Source of the DNA: Siphonodentalium dalli
Taxonomy: Eukaryota; Mollusca; Scaphopoda; Gadilida; Siphonodentaliidae
Assembly: GCA_032622095.1 (NCBI GenBank)
Contig: CP136061.1
Coordinates: 38,135,797-38,199,796 of the forward strand
Reading direction: 5' to 3'
DNA length: 64,000 nt
Both the position numbers and the translations under genes were made by a program. How positions within the stretch are numbered: the stretch's first letter is position 1; each line of letters starts with the position of its first letter. Shown piece by piece: positions 9,214 to 25,300 of the stretch. Under the pieces are notes generated by a model. It was given only the letters and a program-made list of their open reading frames with translations. It was not told the origin of the DNA and searched no databases.

Positions 9214-12200
9214 ACACGTACTAACGAGTATACTGACCACTAGCGACACGTACTAACGAGTATACTGACCACTAGCGACACGTACTCACGAGTATACTGA
9301 CCACTAGCGACACGTACTAACGAGTATACTGACCACTAGCGACACGTACTAACGAGTATACTGACCACTAGCGACACGTACTAACGAGTATACTGACCAC
9401 TAGCGACACGTACTAACGAGTATACTGACCACTAGCGACACGTACTAACGAGTATACTGACCACTAGCGAGAACTGACGAGTATACTGACCACTAGCGAC
9501 ACGTACTAACGCGTATACTGACCACTAGCGACACGTACTAACGAGTATACTGACCACTAGCGACACGTACTAACGAGTATACTGACCACTAGCGACACGT
9601 ACTAACGAGTATACTGACCACTAGCGACACGTACTAACGAATATACTGACCACTAGCGACACGTACTAACGGGTATACTGACCACTAGCGACACGTACTA
9701 ACGAGTATACTGACCACTAGCGACACGTACTGACGAGTATACTGACCACTAGCGATACGTACTAACGAGTATACTGACCACTAGCGACACGTAATAACGA
9801 GTATACTGACCACTAGCGACACGTACTAACGAGTATACTGACCACTAGCGACACGTACTAACGAGTATACTGACCACTAGCGACACGTACTAACGAGTAT
9901 ACTGACCACTAGCGACACGTACTAACGAGTATACTGACCACTAGCGACACGTACTAACGAGTATACTGACCACTAGCGACACGTACTAACGAGTATACTG
10001 ACCACTAGCGACACGTACTAACGAGTATACTGACCACTAGCGACACGTACTAACGAGTATACTGACCACTAGATACATGTACTAACGAGTATACTGACCA
10101 CTAGCTACACGTACTGACGAGTATACTGACCACTAGCGACACGTACTAACGAGTATACTGACCACTAGCGACACGTACTAACGAGTATACTGACCACTAG
10201 CGACACGTACTAACGAGTATACTGACCACTAGCGACACGTACTAACGAGTATACTGACCACTAGCGACACGTACTAACGAGTATACTGACCACTAGCGAC
10301 ACGTACTAACGAGTATACTGACCACTATCGACACGTACTAACGAGTATACTGACCACTAGCGACACGTACTAACGAGTATACTGACCACTAGCGACACGT
10401 ACTAACGAGTATACTGACCACTAGCGACACGTACTAACGAGTATACTGACCACTAGCGACACGTACTAACGAGTATACTGACCACTAGCGACACGTACTA
10501 ACGAGTATACTGACCACTAGCGACACGTACTAACGAGTATACTGACCACTAGCGACACGTACTAACGAGTATACTGACCACTATCGACACGTACTAACGA
10601 GTATACTGACCACTATCGACACGTACTAACGAGTATACTGACCACTAGCGACACGTACTAACGAGTATACTGACCACTAGCGACACGTACTAACGAGTAT
10701 ACTGACCACTAGCGACACGTACTAACGAGTATACTGACCACTAGCGACACGTACTAACGAGTATACTGACCACTAGCGACACGTACTAACGAGTATACTG
10801 ACCACTAGCGACACGTACTAACGAGTATACTGACCACTAGCGACACGTACTGACGAGTATACTGACCACTAGCGACACGTACTAACGAGTATACTGACCA
10901 CTATCGACACGTACTAACGAGTATACTGACAACTAGCGACACGTACTGACGAGTATACTGACCACTAGCGACACGTACTAACGAGTATACTGACCACTAG
11001 CGACACGTACTAACGAGTATACTGACCACTAGCGACACGTACTAACGAGTATACTGACCACTAGCGACACGTACTGACGAGTATACTGACCACTAGCGAC
11101 ACGTACTAACGAGTATACTGACCACTATCGACACGTACTAACGAGTATACTGACCACTAGCGACACGTACTAACGAGTATACTGACCACTAGCGACACGT
11201 ACTAACGAGTATACTGACCACTAGCGACACGTACTGACGAGTATACTGACCACTAGCGACACGTACTAACGAGTATACTGACCACTATCGACACGTACTA
11301 ACGAGTATACTGACCACTAGCGACACGTACTGACGAGTATACTGACCACTAGCGACACGTACTAACGAGTATACTGACCACTAGCGACACGTACTAACGA
11401 GTATACTGACCACTAGCGACACGTACTAACGAGTATACTGACCACTAGCGACACGTACTAACGAGTATACTGACCACTAGCGACACGTACTAACGAGTAT
11501 ACTGACCACTATCGACACGTACTAACGAGTATACTGACCACTAGCGACACGTACTAACGAGTATACTGACCACTAGCGACACGTACTAACGAGTATACTG
11601 ACCACTAGCGACACGTACTAACGAGTATACTGACCACTAGCGACACGTACTAACGAGTATACTGACCACTAGCGACACGTACTAACGAGTATACTGACCA
11701 CTAGCGACACGTACTAACGAGTATACTGACCACTAGCGACACGTACTAACGAGTATACTGACCACTATCGACACGTACTAACGAGTATACTGACCACTAT
11801 CGACACGTACTAACGAGTATACTGACCACTAGCGACACGTACTAACGAGTATACTGACCACTAGCGACACGTACTCACGAGTATAATGACCACTAGCGAC
11901 ACGTACTCACGAGTATACTGACCACTAGCGACACGTACTAACGAGTATACTGACCACTAGCGACGCGTACTAACGAGTATACTGACCACTAGCGACACGT
12001 ACTAACGAGTATACTGACCACTAGCGACACGTACTAACGAGTATACTGACCACTAGCGACACGTACTAACGAGTATACTGACCACTAGCGACACGTACTA
12101 ACGAGTATACTGACCACTAGCGACACGTACTAACGAGTATACTGACCACTAGCGACACGTACTAACGAGTATACTGACCACTAGCGACACGTACTAACGA

Positions 12201-13389
12201 GTATACTGACCACTAGCGACACGTACTAACGAGTATACTGACCACTAGCGACACGTACTAACGAGTATACTGACCACTAGCGAGAACTGACGAGTATACT
12301 GACCACTAGCGACACGTGCTAACGAGTATACTGACCACTAGCGACACGTACTAACGAGTATACTGACCACTAGCGACACGTACTAACGAGTATACTGACC
12401 ACTAGCGACATGTACTAACGAGTATACTGACCACTAGCGACACGTACTAACGAGTATACTGACCACTAGCGACACGTACTAACGAGTATACTGACCACTA
12501 GCGACACGTACTAACGAGTATACTGACCACTAGCGACACGTACTAACGAGTATACTGACCACTAGCGAGAACTGACGAGTATACTGACCACTAGCGACAC
12601 GTACTAACGAGTATACTGACCACTAGCGACACGAACTGACGAGTATACTGACCACTAGCTACACGTACTAACGAGTATACTGACCACTAGCGACACGTAC
12701 TAACGAGTATACTGACCACTAGCGACACGTACTAACGAGTATACTGACCACTAGCGACACGCACTAACGAGTATACTGACCACTAGCGACACGTACTAAC
12801 GAGTATACTGACCACTAGCGACACGTACTAACGAGTATACTGACCACTAGCGACACGTACTAACGAGTATACTGACCACTAGCGACACGTACTAACGAGT
12901 ATACTGACCACTATCGACACGTACTGACGAGTATACTGACCACTAGCGACACGTACTGACGAGTATACTGACCACTAGCGACACGTACTAACGAGTATAC
13001 TGACCACTATCGACACGTACTGACGAGTATACTGACCACTAGCGAGAACTGACGAGTATACTGACCACTAGCGACACGTGCTAACGAGTATACTGACCAC
13101 TAGCGACACGTACTAACGAGTATACTGACCACTAGCGACACGTACTAACGAGTATACTGACCACTAGCGACATGTACTAACGAGTATACTGACCACTAGC
13201 GACACGTACTAACGAGTATACTGACCACTAGCGACACGTACTAACGAGTATACTGACCACTAGCGACATGTACTAACGAGTATACTGACCACTAGCGACA
13301 CGTACTAACGAGTATACTGACCACTAGCGACACGTACTGACGAGTATACTGACCACTAGCGACACGTACTAGCCAGTATACTGACCACT
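9214..13389. repeat. Satellite: left diverse arm
   Basis: Units with scattered single changes (ACTATCG, ACATGTAC, CACGAAC, rare 29-bp units) that do not follow the long-range order of the homogenised blocks. Early units include isolated variants such as AACGCGTATAC and CGTAATAACG. Confidence 0.7.
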
Positions 13390-16300
13390 AGCGACACATA
13401 CTAACGAGTATACTGACCACTAGCGACACGTACTGACGAGTATACTGACCACTAGCGACACGTACTAACGAGTATACTGATCACTAGCGACACGTACTAA
13501 CGAGTATACTGACCACTAGCGACACGTACTAACGAGTATACTGACCACTAACGACACGTGCTAACGAGAATACTGACCACTAGCGACACGTACTGACGAG
13601 TATACTGACAACTAGCGACACGTACTAACGAGTATACTGACCACTAGCGACACGTACTAACGAGTATACTGACCACTAGCGACACGCACTAACGAGTATA
13701 CTGACCACTAGCGACACGTACTAACGAGTATACTGACCACTAGCGACACGTACTAACGAGTATACTGACCACTAGCGACACGTACTGACGAGTATACTGA
13801 CCACTAGCGACACGTACTAACGAGTATACTGACCACTAGCGACACGTACTAACGAGTATACTGACCACTAGCGACACGTACTGACGAGTATACTGACCAC
13901 TAGCGACACGTACTAACGAGTATACTGACCACTAGCGACACGAACTAACGAGTATACTGACCACTAGCGACACGTACTGACGAGTATACTGACCACTAGC
14001 GACACGTACTAACGAGTATACTGACCACTAGCGACACGTACTGACGAGTATACTGACCACTAGCGACACGTACTAACGAGTATACTGACCACTAGCGACA
14101 CGTACTAACGAGTATACTGACCACTAGCGACACGTACTAACGAGTATACTGACCACTAGCGACACGTACTAACGAGTATACTGACCACTAGCGAGAACTG
14201 ACGAGTATACTGACCACTAGCGACACGTACTAACGAGTATACTGACCACTAGCGAGAACTAACGACAATACTGACCACTAGCGACACGTACTAACGAGTA
14301 TACTGACCACTAGCGACACGTACTAACGAGTATACTGACCACTAGCGACACGTACTAACGAGTATACTGACCACTAGCGACACGTACTAACGAGTATACT
14401 GACCACTAGCGACACGTACTAACGAGTATACTGACCACTAGCGACACGTACTAACGAGTATACTGATCACTAGCGACACGTACTAACGAGTATACTGACC
14501 ACTAGCGACACGTACTAACGAGTATACTGACCACTAGCGACACGTACTAACGAGTATACTGACCACTAGCGACACGTACTCACGAGTATACTGACCACTA
14601 GCGACACGTACTCACGAGTATACTGACCACTAGCGACACGTACTAACGAGTATACTGACCACTAGCGACGCGTACTAACGAGTATACTGACCACTAGCGA
14701 CACGTACTAACGAGTATACTGACCACTAGCGACACGTACTAACGAGTATACTGACCACTAGCGACACGTACTAACGAGTATACTGACCACTAGCGACACG
14801 TACTAACGAGTATACTGACCACTAGCGACACGTACTAACGAGTATACTGACCACTAGCGACACGTACTAACGAGTATACTGACCACTAGCGACACGTACT
14901 AACGAGTATACTGACCACTAGCGACACGTACTAACGAGTATACTGACCACTAGCGACACGTACTAACGAGTATACTGACCACTAGCGAGAACTGACGAGT
15001 ATACTGACCACTAGCGACACGTGCTAACGAGTATACTGACCACTAGCGACACGTACTCACGAGTATACTGACCACTAGCGACACGTACTCACGAGTATAC
15101 TGACCACTAGCGACACGTACTAACGAGTATACTGACCACTAGCGACGCGTACTAACGAGTATACTGACCACTAGCGACACGTACTAACGAGTATACTGAC
15201 CACTAGCGACACGTACTAACGAGTATACTGACCACTAGCGACACGTACTAACGAGTATACTGACCACTAGCGACACGTACTAACGAGTATACTGACCACT
15301 AGCGACACGTACTAACGAGTATACTGACCACTAGCGACACGTACTAACGAGTATACTGACCACTAGCGACACGTACTAACGAGTATACTGACCACTAGCG
15401 ACACGTACCAACGAGTATACTGACCACTAGCGACACGTACTAACGAGTATACTGACCACTAGCGACACGTACTAACGAGTATACTGACCACTAGCGACAC
15501 GTACTAACGAGTATACTGACCACTAGCGACACGTACTAACGAGTATACTGACCACTAGCGACACGTACTAACGAGTATACTGACCACTAGCGACACGTAC
15601 TAACGAGTATACTGACCACTAGCGACACGTACTGACGAGTATACTGACCACTAGCGACACGTACTAGCCAGTATACTGACCACTAGCGACACATACTAAC
15701 GAGTATACTGACCACTAGCGACACGTACTGACGAGTATACTGACCACTAGCGACACGCACTAACGAGTATACTGATCACTAGCGACACGTACTAACGAGT
15801 ATACTGACCACTAGCGACACGTACTAACGAGTATACTGACCACTAGCGACACGTACTAACGAGTATACTGACCACTAGCGACACGTACTAACGAGTATAC
15901 TGACCACTAGCGACACGTACTAACGAGTATACTGATCACTAGCGACACGTACTAACGAGTATACTGACCACTAGCGACACGTACTAACGAGTATACTGAC
16001 CACTAACGACACGTGCTAACGAGAATACTGACCACTAGCGACACGTACTGACGAGTATACTGACAACTAGCGACACGTACTAACGAGTATACTGACCACT
16101 AGCGACACGTACTAACGAGTATACTGACCACTAGCGACACGCACTAACGAGTATACTGACCACTAGCGACACGTACTAACGAGTATACTGACCACTAGCG
16201 ACACGTACTAACGAGTATACTGACCACTAGCGACACGTACTGACGAGTATACTGACCACTAGCGACACGTACTAACGAGTATACTGACCACTAGCGACAC

Positions 16301-19300
16301 GTACTAACGAGTATACTGACCACTAGCGACACGTACTGACGAGTATACTGACCACTAGCGACACGTACTAACGAGTATACTGACCACTAGCGACACGAAC
16401 TAACGAGTATACTGACCACTAGCGACACGTACTGACGAGTATACTGACCACTAGCGACACGTACTAACGAGTATACTGACCACTAGCGACACGTACTGAC
16501 GAGTATACTGACCACTAGCGACACGTACTAACGAGTATACTGACCACTAGCGACACGTACTAACGAGTATACTGACCACTAGCGACACGTACTAACGAGT
16601 ATACTGACCACTAGCGACACGTACTAACGAGTATACTGACCACTAGCGAGAACTGACGAGTATACTGACCACTAGCGACACGTACTAACGAGTATACTGA
16701 CCACTAGCGAGAACTAACGACAATACTGACCACTAGCGACACGTACTAACGAGTATACTGACCACTAGCGACACGTACTAACGAGTATACTGACCACTAG
16801 CGACACGTACTAACGAGTATACTGACCACTAGCGACACGTACTAACGAGTATACTGACCACTAGCGACACGTACTAACGAGTATACTGACCACTAGCGAC
16901 ACGTACTAACGAGTATACTGATCACTAGCGACACGTACTAACGAGTATACTGACCACTAGCGACACGTACTAACGAGTATACTGACCACTAGCGACACGT
17001 ACTAACGAGTATACTGACCACTAGCGACACGTACTCACGAGTATACTGACCACTAGCGACACGTACTCACGAGTATACTGACCACTAGCGACACGTACTA
17101 ACGAGTATACTGACCACTAGCGACGCGTACTAACGAGTATACTGACCACTAGCGACACGTACTAACGAGTATACTGACCACTAGCGACACGTACTAACGA
17201 GTATACTGACCACTAGCGACACGTACTAACGAGTATACTGACCACTAGCGACACGTACTAACGAGTATACTGACCACTAGCGACACGTACTAACGAGTAT
17301 ACTGACCACTAGCGACACGTACTAACGAGTATACTGACCACTAGCGACACGTACTAACGAGTATACTGACCACTAGCGACACGTACTAACGAGTATACTG
17401 ACCACTAGCGACACGTACTAACGAGTATACTGACCACTAGCGAGAACTGACGAGTATACTGACCACTAGCGACACGTGCTAACGAGTATACTGACCACTA
17501 GCGACACGTACTCACGAGTATACTGACCACTAGCGACACGTACTCACGAGTATACTGACCACTAGCGACACGTACTAACGAGTATACTGACCACTAGCGA
17601 CGCGTACTAACGAGTATACTGACCACTAGCGACACGTACTAACGAGTATACTGACCACTAGCGACACGTACTAACGAGTATACTGACCACTAGCGACACG
17701 TACTAACGAGTATACTGACCACTAGCGACACGTACTAACGAGTATACTGACCACTAGCGACACGTACTAACGAGTATACTGACCACTAGCGACACGTACT
17801 AACGAGTATACTGACCACTAGCGACACGTACTAACGAGTATACTGACCACTAGCGACACGTACTAACGAGTATACTGACCACTAGCGACACGTACTAACG
17901 AGTATACTGACCACTAGCGACACGTACTAACGAGTATACTGACTACTAGCGACACGTACTAACGAGTATACTGACCACTAGCGACACGTACTAACGAGTA
18001 TACTGACCACTAGCGACACGTACTGACGAGTATACTGACCACTAGCGACACGTACCAACGAGTATACTGACCACTAGCGACACGTACTAACGAGTATACT
18101 GACCTCTAGCGACACGTACTAACGAGTATACTGACCACTAGCGACACGTACTAACGAGTATACTGACCACTAGCGACACGTACTAACGAGTATACTGACC
18201 ACTAGCGACACGTACTAACGAGTATACTGACCACTAGCGACACGTACTAACGAGTATACTGACCACTAGCGACATGTACTAACGAGTATACTGACCACTA
18301 GCGACACGTACTAACGAGTATACTGACCACTAGCGACACGTACTGACGAGTATACTGACCACTAGCGACACGTACTAACGAGTATACTGACCACTAGCGA
18401 CACGTACTAACGAGTATACTGACCACTAGCGAGAACTGACGAGTATACTGACCACTAGCGACACGTACTAACGAGTATACTGACCACTAGCGACACGTAC
18501 TAACGAGTATACTGACCACTAGCGACACGCACTAACGAGTATACTGACCACTAGCGACACGTACTAACGAGTATACTGACCACTAGCGACACGTACTAAC
18601 GAGTATACTGACCACTAGCGACACGTACTAACGAGTATACTGACCACTAGCGACACGTACTAACGAGTATACTGACCACTAGCGACACGTACTAACGAGT
18701 ATACTGACCACTAGCGACACGTACTAACGAGTATACTGACCACTAGCGAGAACTGACGAGTATACTGACCACTAGCGACACGTGCTAACGAGTATACTGA
18801 CCACTAGCGACACGTGCTAACGAGTATACTGACCACTAGCGACACGTACTAACGAGTATACTGACCACTAGCGACACGTACTAACGAGTATACTGACCAC
18901 TAGCGACACGTACTGACGAGTATACTGACCACTAGCGACACGTACTAACGAGTATACTGATCACTAGCGACACGTACTAACGAGTATACTGACCACTAGC
19001 GACACGTACTAACGAGTATACTGACCACTAACGACACGTGCTAACGAGAATACTGACCACTAGCGACACGTACTGACGAGTATACTGACAACTAGCGACA
19101 CGTACTAACGAGTATACTGACCACTAGCGACACGTACTAACGAGTATACTGACCACTAGCGACACGCACTAACGAGTATACTGACCACTAGCGACACGTA
19201 CTAACGAGTATACTGACCACTAGCGACACGTACTAACGAGTATACTGACCACTAGCGACACGTACTGACGAGTATACTGACCACTAGCGACACGTACTAA

Positions 19301-22300
19301 CGAGTATACTGACCACTAGCGACACGTACTAACGAGTATACTGACCACTAGCGACACGTACTGACGAGTATACTGACCACTAGCGACACGTACTAACGAG
19401 TATACTGACCACTAGCGACACGAACTAACGAGTATACTGACCACTAGCGACACGTACTGACGAGTATACTGACCACTAGCGACACGTACTAACGAGTATA
19501 CTGACCACTAGCGACACGAACTAACGAGTATACTGACCACTAGCGACACGTACTGACGAGTATACTGACCACTAGCGACACGTACTAACGAGTATACTGA
19601 CCACTAGCGACACGTACTAACGAGTATACTGACCACTAGCGACACGTACTAACGAGTATACTGACCACTAGCGACACGTACTAACGAGTATACTGACCAC
19701 TAGCGACACGTACTAACGAGTATACTGACCACTAGCGACACGTACTAACGAGTATACTGACCACTAGCGACACGTACTAACGAGTATACTGACCACTAGC
19801 GACACGTACTAACGAGTATACTGACCACTAGCGACACGTACTAACGAGTATACTGACCACTAGCGACACGTACTAACGAGTATACTGACCACTAGCGACA
19901 CGTACTAACGAGTATACTGACCACTAGCGACACGTACTAACGAGTATACTGACCACTAGCGAGAACTGACGAGTATACTGACCACTAGCGACACGTGCTA
20001 ACGAGTATACTGACCACTAGCGACACGTACTCACGAGTATACTGACCACTAGCGACACGTACTCACGAGTATACTGACCACTAGCGACACGTACTAACGA
20101 GTATACTGACCACTAGCGACGCGTACTAACGAGTATACTGACCACTAGCGACACGTACTAACGAGTATACTGACCACTAGCGACACGTACTAACGAGTAT
20201 ACTGACCACTAGCGACACGTACTAACGAGTATACTGACCACTAGCGACACGTACTAACGAGTATACTGACCACTAGCGACACGTACTAACGAGTATACTG
20301 ACCACTAGCGACACGTACTAACGAGTATACTGACCACTAGCGACACGTACTAACGAGTATACTGACCACTAGCGACGCGTACTAACGAGTATACTGACCA
20401 CTAGCGACACGTACTAACGAGTATACTGACCACTAGCGACACGTACTGACGAGTATACTGACCACTAGCGACACGTACTAACGAGTATACTGACCACTAG
20501 CGACACGTACTAACGAGTATACTGACCACTAGCGAGAACTGACGAGTATACTGACCACTAGCGACACGTACTAACGAGTATACTGACCACTAGCGACACG
20601 TACTAACGAGTATACTGACCACTAGCGACACGCACTAACGAGTATACTGACCACTAGCGACACGTACTAACGAGTATACTGACCACTAGCGACACGTACT
20701 AACGAGTATACTGACCACTAGCGACACGTACTAACGAGTATACTGACCACTAGCGACACGTACTAACGAGTATACTGACCACTAGCGACACGTACTAACG
20801 AGTATACTGACCACTAGCGACACGTACTAACGAGTATACTGACCACTAGCGAGAACTGACGAGTATACTGACCACTAGCGACACGTGCTAACGAGTATAC
20901 TGACCACTAGCGACACGTGCTAACGAGTATACTGACCACTAGCGACACGTACTAACGAGTATACTGACCACTAGCGACACGTACTAACGAGTATACTGAC
21001 CACTAGCGACACGTACTGACGAGTATACTGACCACTAGCGACACGTACTAACGAGTATACTGATCACTAGCGACACGTACTAACGAGTATACTGACCACT
21101 AGCGACACGTACTAACGAGTATACTGACCACTAACGACACGTGCTAACGAGAATATTGACCACTAGCGACACGTACTGACGAGTATACTGACAACTAGCG
21201 ACACGTACTAACGAGTATACTGACCACTAGCGAGACGTACAAACGAGTATACTGACCACTAGCGACACGTACTAACGAGTATACTGACCACTAGCGACAC
21301 GTACTAACGAGTATACTGACCACTAGCGACACGTACTAACGAGTATACTGACCACTAGCGACACGTACTAACGAGTATACTGACCACTAGCGACACGTAC
21401 TAACGAGTATACTGACCACTAGCGACACGTACTAACGAGTATACTGACCACTAGCGACACGCACTAACGAGTATACTGACCACTAGCGACACGTACTAAC
21501 GAGTATACTGACCACTAGCGACACGTACTAACGAGTATACTGACCACTAGCGACACGTACTGACGAGTATACTGACCACTAGCGACACGTACTAACGAGT
21601 ATACTGACCACTAGCGACACGTACTAACGAGTATACTGACCACTAGCGACACGTACTGACGAGTATACTGACCACTAGCGACACGTACTAACGAGTATAC
21701 TGACCACTAGCGACACGAACTAACGAGTATACTGACCACTAGCGACACGTACTGACGAGTATACTGACCACTAGCGACACGTACTAACGAGTATACTGAC
21801 CACTAGCGACACGAACTAACGAGTATACTGACCACTAGCGACACGTACTAACGATTATACTGACCACTAGCGACACGTACTGACGAGTATACTGACCACT
21901 AGCGACACGTACTAACGAGAATACTGACCACTAGCGACACGAACTGACGAGTATACTGACCACTAGCGACACGTACTAACGAGTATACTGACCACTAGCG
22001 ACACGAACTGACGAGTATACTGACCACTAGCGACACGAACTGACGAGTATACTGACCACTAGCGACACGTACTAACGAGTATACTGACCACTAGCGACAC
22101 GTACTAACGAGTATACTGACCACTAGCGACACGTACTAACGAGTATACTGACCACTAACGACACGTGCTAACGAGAATACTGACCACTAGCGACACGTAC
22201 TGACGAGTATACTGACAACTAGCGACACGTACTAACGAGTATACTGACCACTAGCGACACGTACTAACGAGTATACTGACCACTAGCGACACGCACTAAC

Positions 22301-25300
22301 GAGTATACTGACCACTAGCGACACGTACTAACGAGTATACTGACCACTAGCGACACGTACTAACGAGTATACTGACCACTAGCGACACGTACTGACGAGT
22401 ATACTGACCACTAGCGACACGTACTAACGAGTATACTGACCACTAGCGACACGTACTAACGAGTATACTGACCACTAGCGACACGTACTGACGAGTATAC
22501 TGACCACTAGCGACACGTACTAACGAGTATACTGACCACTAGCGACACGAACTAACGAGTATACTGACCACTAGCGACACGTACTGACGAGTATACTGAC
22601 CACTAGCGACACGTACTAACGAGTATACTGACCACTAGCGACACGTACTGACGAGTATACTGACCACTAGCGACACGTACTAACGAGTATACTGACCACT
22701 AGCGACACGTACTAACGAGTATACTGACCACTAGCGACACGTACTAACGAGTATACTGACCACTAGCGACACGTACTAACGAGTATACTGACCACTAGCG
22801 AGAACTGACGAGTATACTGACCACTAGCGACACGTACTAACGAGTATACTGACCACTAGCGAGAACTAACGACAATACTGACCACTAGCGACACGTACTA
22901 ACGAGTATACTGACCACTAGCGACACGTACTAACGAGTATACTGACCACTAGCGACACGTACTAACGAGTATACTGACCACTAGCGACACGTACTAACGA
23001 GTATACTGACCACTAGCGACACGTACTAACGAGTATACTGACCACTAGCGACACGTACTAACGAGTATACTGATCACTAGCGACACGTACTAACGAGTAT
23101 ACTGACCACTAGCGACACGTACTAACGAGTATACTGACCACTAGCGACACGTACTAACGAGTATACTGACCACTAGCGACACGTACTCACGAGTATACTG
23201 ACCACTAGCGACACGTACTCACGAGTATACTGACCACTAGCGACACGTACTAACGAGTATACTGACCACTAGCGACGCGTACTAACGAGTATACTGACCA
23301 CTAGCGACACGTACTAACGAGTATACTGACCACTAGCGACACGTACTAACGAGTATACTGACCACTAGCGACACGTACTAACGAGTATACTGACCACTAG
23401 CGACACGTACTAACGAGTATACTGACCACTAGCGACACGTACTAACGAGTATACTGACCACTAGCGACACGTACTAACGAGTATACTGACCACTAGCGAC
23501 ACGTACTAACGAGTATACTGACCACTAGCGACACGTACTAACGAGTATACTGACCACTAGCGACACGTACTAACGAGTATACTGACCACTAGCGAGAACT
23601 GACGAGTATACTGACCACTAGCGACACGTGCTAACGAGTATACTGACCACTAGCGACACGTACTCACGAGTATACTGACCACTAGCGACACGTACTCACG
23701 AGTATACTGACCACTAGCGACACGTACTAACGAGTATACTGACCACTAGCGACGCGTACTAACGAGTATACTGACCACTAGCGACACGTACTAACGAGTA
23801 TACTGACCACTAGCGACACGTACTAACGAGTATACTGACCACTAGCGACACGTACTAACGAGTATACTGACCACTAGCGACACGTACTAACGAGTATACT
23901 GACCACTAGCGACACGTACTAACGAGTATACTGACCACTAGCGACACGTACTAACGAGTATACTGACCACTAGCGACACGTACTAACGAGTATACTGACC
24001 ACTAGCGACACGTACTAACGAGTATACTGACCACTAGCGACACGTACTAACGAGTATACTGACCACTAGCGACACGTACTAACGAGTATACTGACTACTA
24101 GCGACACGTACTAACGAGTATACTGACCACTAGCGACACGTACTAACGAGTATACTGACCACTAGCGACACGTACTGACGAGTATACTGACCACTAGCGA
24201 CACGTACCAACGAGTATACTGACCACTAGCGACACGTACTAACGAGTATACTGACCACTAGCGACACGTACTAACGAGTATACTGACCACTAGCGACACG
24301 TACTAACGAGTATACTGACCACTAGCGACACGTACTAACGAGTATACTGACCACTAGCGACACGTACTAACGAGTATACTGACCACTAGCGACACGTACT
24401 AACGAGTATACTGACCACTAGCGACATGTACTAACGAGTATACTGACCACTAGCGACACGTACTAACGAGTATACTGACCACTAGCGACACGTACTGACG
24501 AGTATACTGACCACTAGCGACACGTACTAACGAGTATACTGACCACTAGCGACACGTACTAACGAGTATACTGACCACTAGCGAGAACTGACGAGTATAC
24601 TGACCACTAGCGACACGTACTAACGAGTATACTGACCACTAGCGACACGTACTAACGAGTATACTGACCACTAGCGACACGCACTAACGAGTATACTGAC
24701 CACTAGCGACACGTACTAACGAGTATACTGACCACTAGCGACACGTACTAACGAGTATACTGACCACTAGCGACACGTACTAACGAGTATACTGACCACT
24801 AGCGACACGTACTAACGAGTATACTGACCACTAGCGACACGTACTAACGAGTATACTGACCACTAGCGACACGTACTAACGAGTATACTGACCACTAGCG
24901 AGAACTGACGAGTATACTGACCACTAGCGACACGTGCTAACGAGTATACTGACCACTAGCGACACGTGCTAACGAGTATACTGACCACTAGCGACACGTA
25001 CTAACGAGTATACTGACCACTAGCGACACGTACTAACGAGTATACTGACCACTAGCGACACGTACTGACGAGTATACTGACCACTAGCGACACGTACTAA
25101 CGAGTATACTGATCACTAGCGACACGTACTAACGAGTATACTGACCACTAGCGACACGTACTAACGAGTATACTGACCACTAACGACACGTGCTAACGAG
25201 AATACTGACCACTAGCGACACGTACTGACGAGTATACTGACAACTAGCGACACGTACTAACGAGTATACTGACCACTAGCGACACGTACTAACGAGTATA

